Shown one piece after another: positions 59,855 to 64,000 of a DNA stretch of 64,000 nt. Every line of letters starts with the position of its first letter. The stretch's first letter is position 1. The position numbers and the translations under genes were made by a program. Source of the stretch: a bacterium (lineage in GTDB: Bacteria > Desulfobacterota > Desulfocorpusculales > Desulfocorpusculum); NCBI GenBank assembly GCA_037481695.1, contig JBBFLE010000005.1, forward strand, positions 124,001 through 188,000, written 5' to 3'. The notes under the pieces are model-generated. The model saw only the letters and a list, made by a program, of their open reading frames with translations. It was not told where the DNA came from and did no database searches.

Positions 59855-60090
59855 TCAAGCTCCGCATCGCATTGCTCCACGGGCGTCTCAAGTCCCTTGC
59901 GAATGGACTCCCGCATACCAGGCAGGGATGCGAGATATAGGGTCTCTTGAATGGCACGCCAGTCCTCCTCGGAGACTAGAACGGCAGAGTTGCGCTTGCC
60001 CACTATCTGAATGGGTTCATGGGACTCAGCTACAGTGTCTACCAGAGTATACAGGCGTTTCCTTGCCTCGCTGGCCGTGATCGTTGCCAT
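59848..60090 (-). CDS. yefM: YefM/Phd-family antitoxin
   Basis: 80 residues. TITASEARKRLYTLVDTVAE and NSAVLVSEEDWRAIQETLYL are the YefM DNA-binding and linker regions. The ATG at 60090 follows AAGGAG; the longer frame to 60144 lies upstream of the operator and is rejected. It neutralises the YoeB-like toxin and represses its own promoter. Confidence 0.93.
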   Translation of the reverse strand: MATITASEARKRLYTLVDTVAESHEPIQIVGKRNSAVLVSEEDWRAIQETLYLASLPGMRESIRKGLETPVEQCDAELEW

Positions 60091-60102
60091 CGCAAAGCTC
60101 CT

Positions 60103-60144
60103 TATCGTACAATAAAGCGTACGATATGAATGGCTTTCAGTCAA
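60103..60144 (-). promoter_or_regulatory. Promoter and operator of the YefM/YoeB pair
   Basis: TATCGTAC (60103-60110) and GTACGATA (60119-60126) form a perfect inverted repeat with an 8-base centre, just upstream of the AAGGAG. A TTGACT at 60144-60139 (minus strand) is a plausible -35 element with the -10 inside the operator. Confidence 0.55.
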
Positions 60145-60192
60145 GTCTTTGGGGAAGAACTCACCGGCGTCCTTTTACCATCGGGCCAGGGG

Positions 60193-60330
60193 GTAGCCCC
60201 GTACCCCTTCCATGAAACCAACTAGGAAAAAGGGCAAATCCTGGAGGGAAAGATGTAGGAATTGCCAAGGGGGCCAGATTCACAACATGCGATTTTTACC
60301 CAAAACAGCTCAAAGCACTTTTGGGTAAAT
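60193..60330. repeat. Direct repeat D, copy 2 (includes family P copy 9 at 60294-60330)
   Basis: GTAGCCCCGTACCCCTTCCA... to the palindrome, matching 59074-59205 with a few differences and a short indel around GGAATTGC. It closes the YefM/YoeB segment on the right. Confidence 0.85.
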
Positions 60331-60761
60331 TCTTCGGTTGGTGGACCCGTTTTTACCCATTTTCTGCACTATATTCCTCTTGTCGAGGCAGTTTTCGCGA
60401 TGGGAGGCCCCTCTTTGCTGAATCGGGCTCCAGGCTCCCACTTTGAGGCCCAGGTTGTTGGCCCTTCTCCAGGGCGGCTTGTGCTTGCTAAAGCTATTAT
60501 GGTTGCGGGGGCATCCCCAAGACCTCGCATATCTGAAAGCCCCAGGCCTCTTGGGACAGTAGCTCCAAAGTGGCACTGTTTGGCTTGCCCATGCTACTCA
60601 CCCCAGGATCGGCGTGGCGGGCCCCAGCCCACAGTGCGGGCAGGGAGTACTTTTTCGGCCAGGATGAGGAATAGGAGATCCACCTTTCCGGGTACATGAA
60701 CCAGGCCTGCAAGATGGCGGCGCTGCTTTCCGAAAAGTGGTCATGGTCAAGGGAATCCGCC

Positions 60762-60800
60762 AAAAAAAAGGGCGGGGCCTGGTTGGTTAGAGCCCCGCCC
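60762..60800 (-). terminator. Rho-independent terminator of the beta-helix gene
   Basis: On the minus strand GGGCGGGGC and GCCCCGCCC form a 9-bp GC-rich stem with an 11-13-base loop, followed by eight T. It starts 28 bases after the stop at 60828. Confidence 0.9.
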
Positions 60801-60827
60801 GTGTTACAAGATTTGTTTTGTACAGGA

Positions 60828-61595
60828 TCAGTCCCCCGTCAGTGCGGGCACGTTGTTCACGAAGTTGCACTCGGACGGTGATGAGAGTTCGTACGCTGTG
60901 GAATTGAAGCTGGCCGTATTTCCCATGATGTTACTCGGACAAACCACTTGAAAGCCGGCCTGGGGGTGAGAGCTGGAGGTGTTGGAGAAGACATTGGAGC
61001 CGTTACTCACCTGGAAACCATGAGTTCCGTTCTCCTGGGCGATGTTCTCTGTGAGCGTGCAGTTGTACCCCGCTTGGATTCCGATCCCCGTGTTGAAGGT
61101 GGCCACGTTGCGGGTCAGCACCGTGCTGGCCCCCGAGGAGATCCCGGTACCGTTTCCCTGGGCCAGGCAGTCCCTCACCTGGGCCCAGGCTCCCACCGAC
61201 AAGCCCGTGTTGCTGTTCTCTGACACGGTCAATCGCTCCGCCATGGCCAGGACCACATTGCTCAGGTCCACGCCAATGGCGAAGTTGCGCACCATCCCGT
61301 TTCGCACTGTGATGGCCTTACGATCCGGCTGGAGATCATCGATCAGGGCCACGATCCCGCGACCCGTGGAGTTGCCCCTGATGGTGAAACCGGCCAAATC
61401 CAATGTCACATAGTCCGTGGTGATCACCAGACAGTCCCCGACAGCATCCAGGTTGCGGCCTAGTTCATAGGAGCCGGACTTGCTGATGGTTGTGCACCGG
61501 CGAATCTGTTGAGGCGCTGCCCAGATCTGTGCGGCTGTCCCCAAAGCAATAACACCAAGTAAGCACAAAGCGACTGCTATTCTCGGCATCTTCAT
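60828..61595 (-). CDS. Secreted right-handed beta-helix repeat protein
   Basis: 255 residues. A Sec signal peptide (residues 1-26, hydrophobic core VALCLLGVIALGTAAQI, cleavage after AQIWA-A region) precedes a chain of PbH1-type repeats (VTLDLAGFTIRG, ITVRNGMVRNF, NTGLSVGAW, GTGISSGAST, GIGIQAGYN). Such proteins often bind or cut polysaccharides, but no catalytic residues can be assigned. It is a single gene, with a ribosome site GGAGG before 61595 and its own terminator. Confidence 0.83.
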   Translation of the reverse strand: MKMPRIAVALCLLGVIALGTAAQIWAAPQQIRRCTTISKSGSYELGRNLDAVGDCLVITTDYVTLDLAGFTIRGNSTGRGIVALIDDLQPDRKAITVRNGMVRNFAIGVDLSNVVLAMAERLTVSENSNTGLSVGAWAQVRDCLAQGNGTGISSGASTVLTRNVATFNTGIGIQAGYNCTLTENIAQENGTHGFQVSNGSNVFSNTSSSHPQAGFQVVCPSNIMGNTASFNSTAYELSSPSECNFVNNVPALTGD

Positions 61596-62137
61596 GGGTT
61601 CTTCCCTCCTTCCTTGGATATGAGCCTTTCTTCCCTTGGTTGACTCACGAGAAATTCTTTTTCATCCACTTCAGAAGATGGGTCAGGGTCCGCTTCACAG
61701 TGGTCTCCACGCCCAGGGTGGCTGGAGCGAAGAGGGCTCCGGCCTTTTGCAGACCGTGGTCTGGGTGACCGGAGACTTGAAGAACACGAGAACCAAATCG
61801 GATGGCCCCACATCCCTCGCGGCCATCGTGGGCTTGAGAGGCCTCGCGTCCGGTTCCCGTACATACCGATGAAAAGAACTCTCTTTTTCGGGCAACGTAT
61901 ATAGAAAGCAGGCCTGAGTGTCAAGGAAAAAGTGCTACCAGGATGTTGTGGTCGGGACCTAGCCATACAATTAGGGTGCCTAAGTCCTGGGCAGACTTTC
62001 ATGAGTTGGGCGTCACATGTTCTTTTGTGATGCCGGGAAGGGGGGAAATCCTGTGGGTGCTTCAAAGTTGACAGAGTCCCCCTTTACATGGTATCCAGAA
62101 GACTCACCCTTTCCGGGCCTTAGACCTGGATATAAAC
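61596..62137. other. Intergenic region, divergent promoters expected
   Basis: 542 bases between the minus-strand beta-helix gene and the plus-strand lytic transglycosylase gene. Frames seen here on both strands look accidental. No promoter could be fixed. Confidence 0.45.
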
Positions 62138-63655
62138 ATGATGGAGAGGATAGGACCAAGACTCAGGCCACGGGCACTGTTGAAGCTGGTTTGTTTATGG
62201 CTGGTTGCCTGTGCCTGGACCGGATGCGCGGCCAAAGGCGGTGCCAAGCCGTGGGAGGGGATTTTTTCATCCAGAGCTCTGAAGGGACATGATGCCGGGG
62301 GCCAAGGCGCTTCAGAGGAAACAACCCAACAAACTGAAGGACCTTGGGAGACCGACAGCCAGTGGGATGCGCTCCAGCAAGAGTTGTGGCAGGAGGAGCC
62401 CCTGGAAGGTTCATGGCCTGAGGCGGAGCTGGACCAGCCCTGGCGCAGAGCTCTCAGGAAAAGGCAAATACTGGAACTGGAGGGCCTGTATCATCCCTTG
62501 GTCCAGAGCATGGCCCGAGACTACAGGTTCACTGGTGGTTCCTCAGGCAGGCGACCCATAAGTCAATCCAGCCAATACATTCCCCGCATGAAGGAGATCT
62601 TCAGGGAAGAGGGGCTTCCAGAGGAACTTGTTTATCTGGCTTTCGTGGAAAGCGGCTTCAATCCATGGGCTTCTTCCTCGGGCAGATGTGTGGGCATGTG
62701 GCAGTTCACGGAAGCCACGGGCCGCAGATACGGACTTCGCATAGATAACTGGGTGGATGAGCGAAGGGACCCTGAAAAATCCACCAGGGCAGCAGCCAGA
62801 CACCTCAGGGATCTTTATCAGACCTTCCGTTCCTGGGACCTGGCCATCGCGGCTTACAACGCAGGGGAAAAGGCCATTCTGGACTCCCTGGCCAAGAAGG
62901 AGGAGGCCAGCAGTTTCTGGGACCTCTATCCATCAGGCAGGCTCAGTAAGGCAACCAGAGAGTTCGTGCCCAAGGTCATGGCAGCCATCCTGGTGGCAAA
63001 CGAGGAGCAGGCCAGTTCCCAGCAACCTGATCAGGAGGATCAGCTTTGGCGCTTCGACAAGTTGAGGATCCAGGAGCACCTGGATCTCTCAACAGTTGCC
63101 AGGCTGGCCGGTTGCAGCGAAAAGGAACTGAGGGCACTCAATCCTCAGCTCAAGGGTTCTGTGTTGCATCCCGGAGCATCTGGTTTGGACATCAGGGTAC
63201 CGGAAGGAAAAGGTGAGGAACTAAGCAGCCTTCTATCAGAAAGAGGCCGCATGGTCAGAGCTCCCAAGGCTGATCAGGGAGACCCCACTGGGTTTCGGAC
63301 TCATAAGGTTAGGCCCGGAGACACCCTCGGGCTGATTGCAAGACAGTATGGGACCTCGGAAGAGGAACTGAGAAGCTGGAACAGACTGAGATCAGGCAGC
63401 ATGCTGAGGCCAGGAATAGATTTACTCGTGCCAGAAGGCAAATCCAATTCTGTCTCATGGAAAAGCACTCACAAAGGAGCAGTCCCAGGCAAATCAGCAG
63501 AGTCCGACTCCGTCCAGTACCATCAGGTCAGAAAAGGGGAAACCCTTTGGAGCATTGCACGCCATTACGGGGTCTCGGTGGAAGCCCTCATGAGATGGAA
63601 TGATCTCAGTGGCCCCCTGCTGAAGCCCGGCATTACACTTCGCTTGAATCCGTAA
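62138..63655 (+). CDS. mltD: LysM lytic transglycosylase lipoprotein (MltD type)
   Basis: 505 residues. A lipoprotein signal with lipobox AWTGC (Cys about residue 30) is followed by a Slt/GEWL domain (about 155-290: LVYLAFVESGFNPWASSSGR with the catalytic Glu, GMWQFTEATGRRYGL, AIAAYNAGE), a region like the MltD linker and three LysM-type repeats, the last two clear (HKVRPGDTLGLIARQYGTSE and HQVRKGETLWSIARHYGVS). It cleaves peptidoglycan glycan strands at the outer membrane. ATG 62138 or 62141. Confidence 0.92.
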   Translation: MMERIGPRLRPRALLKLVCLWLVACAWTGCAAKGGAKPWEGIFSSRALKGHDAGGQGASEETTQQTEGPWETDSQWDALQQELWQEEPLEGSWPEAELDQPWRRALRKRQILELEGLYHPLVQSMARDYRFTGGSSGRRPISQSSQYIPRMKEIFREEGLPEELVYLAFVESGFNPWASSSGRCVGMWQFTEATGRRYGLRIDNWVDERRDPEKSTRAAARHLRDLYQTFRSWDLAIAAYNAGEKAILDSLAKKEEASSFWDLYPSGRLSKATREFVPKVMAAILVANEEQASSQQPDQEDQLWRFDKLRIQEHLDLSTVARLAGCSEKELRALNPQLKGSVLHPGASGLDIRVPEGKGEELSSLLSERGRMVRAPKADQGDPTGFRTHKVRPGDTLGLIARQYGTSEEELRSWNRLRSGSMLRPGIDLLVPEGKSNSVSWKSTHKGAVPGKSAESDSVQYHQVRKGETLWSIARHYGVSVEALMRWNDLSGPLLKPGITLRLNP

Positions 63656-63814
63656 GGCACCCTTACCAAAACTCCAGGAGTCTCTCCAGAGCTTTGCCCG
63701 CGATCCAGCTTCTGGTATTATCTCTAGTGGTATGCTAGTGGAAGGAGCTCTTTTGTCTTGCATCTTGAAAGTAGGCAAAGGAACCTTGCTCCAAGGCCCT
63801 GAGAGGCCCTGATC

Positions 63815-64000
63815 ATGGATCTGGTGGATCCTCTGAAGGCCTGGGAGAAACTGGGCCAATTCATTCATCCCCTGGGAAGCCATAGGGTTTCTTCGGACAA
63901 GGCCCTCGGCAGGGTCCTGGCAGAAGAGATAGTTTGCCCTGGGGAGATTCCAGCCGAAGACCGTGCCCTCAGAGACGGATATGCCATTGCCACTCCTGGA
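63815..64000 (+). CDS. moeA: Molybdopterin molybdenumtransferase MoeA (N-terminus only)
   Basis: The first 62 residues: SSDKALGRVLAEEIVCPGEI then PAEDRALRDGYAIATPG, the MoeA domain start with the conserved DGYA motif (usual form P.FD.SAMDGYA; here P.EDRALRDGYA). MoeA inserts molybdate into the cofactor. The gene runs out of the window. A molybdenum hydroxylase is encoded at 19.8-22.4 kb. Confidence 0.85.
   Translation, partial: MDLVDPLKAWEKLGQFIHPLGSHRVSSDKALGRVLAEEIVCPGEIPAEDRALRDGYAIATPG

Larger units (their letters stand above)
60145..60827. other. Intergenic region with repeat D and a terminator
   Basis: 683 bases. It contains direct repeat D copy 2 and the terminator at 60762-60800. 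The part 60331-60760 has no recognised gene; a minus-strand frame there (LPALWAGARHADPGVSSMG) has no family match by eye. Confidence 0.5.

Noticed and set aside
61592-62065. Minus-strand ORF upstream of the beta-helix gene
   Set aside because: Low-complexity, Arg/Ser/Pro-rich, no ribosome site and no recognisable domain; it looks like a chance frame.

Overview
The window looks like a chromosomal segment of an anaerobic deltaproteobacterium (Desulfobacterota). Three things point that way: a large heterodisulfide-reductase-type (Hdr/Mvh) electron-transfer cluster with a selenocysteine subunit, sigma-54 activators of the PAS-AAA type, and a CO-dehydrogenase-like molybdenum oxidoreductase. No rRNA, tRNA or CRISPR array was seen.

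Layout. (1) 1-17.5 kb, minus strand: a soluble electron-transfer operon read from about 15.9 kb down to 0.66 kb. Its order is response regulator, HdrC, HdrB, HdrD-like, HdrA carrying an inserted GltD/NfnB-type flavin module, MvhD, FdhB/FrhB-like, tandem HdrA, a CCG-domain protein with an in-frame UGA read as selenocysteine, two response regulators and a histidine kinase. A consensus -24/-12 promoter precedes it and a sigma-54 activator gene lies just upstream. A second activator is cut by the window start. (2) 17.9-24 kb: threonine-synthase-like gene, an IorA/IorB-type molybdenum hydroxylase, and a MASE3-like membrane sensor. (3) 24-31.9 kb: a scrap-yard of defence and toxin-antitoxin cassettes (DUF4258/DUF2283, PIN remnant, helicase remnant, DUF262/DUF1524, AbiEi/AbiEii, HicB with frameshifted HicA), separated by direct repeats and transposase or integrase remnants.

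(4) 31.9-54.9 kb, all minus strand and mostly with overlapping start/stop codons: a roughly 23-kb defence operon. From its 5' end it has a nucleotidyltransferase (MNT), a truncated HEPN, an SNF2 helicase with a C-terminal DUF3883-like nuclease, DarT, DarG, a small chimeric ORF, an OLD-family ATPase/TOPRIM protein and a DUF1156 Zn-ribbon adenine methylase. These are followed by a six-gene type III (Cmr/Csx11-like) RAMP module: Cmr1, Cmr6, Cas10-like, Cmr4, Cmr5 and a Cas5 group member. The operon ends with a DUF499/DUF1156 chimera, MNT/HEPN and a DUF499 AAA+ ATPase. There are no cas1, cas2, cas6 or array. The Cas10-like protein has HM in place of HD and no visible GGDD motif, while Cmr4 keeps its catalytic Asp. 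This suggests an RNA-guided or RNA-sensing module wired to a methylase/ATPase/helicase system, and it is the most interesting part of the window. Several of these genes carry in-frame REP-like palindromic insertions, and the methylase contains a whole REP-associated tyrosine transposase inserted in frame.

(5) 55-64 kb: housekeeping-like genes (RmuC, WYL regulator, ARPP-type protein, secreted beta-helix protein, LysM lytic transglycosylase, start of MoeA) with a YefM/YoeB-type toxin-antitoxin module between 130-bp direct repeats. A second, intergenic palindromic repeat family (TTTACCCAAAA...TTTTGGGTAAA) has nine copies in the window.
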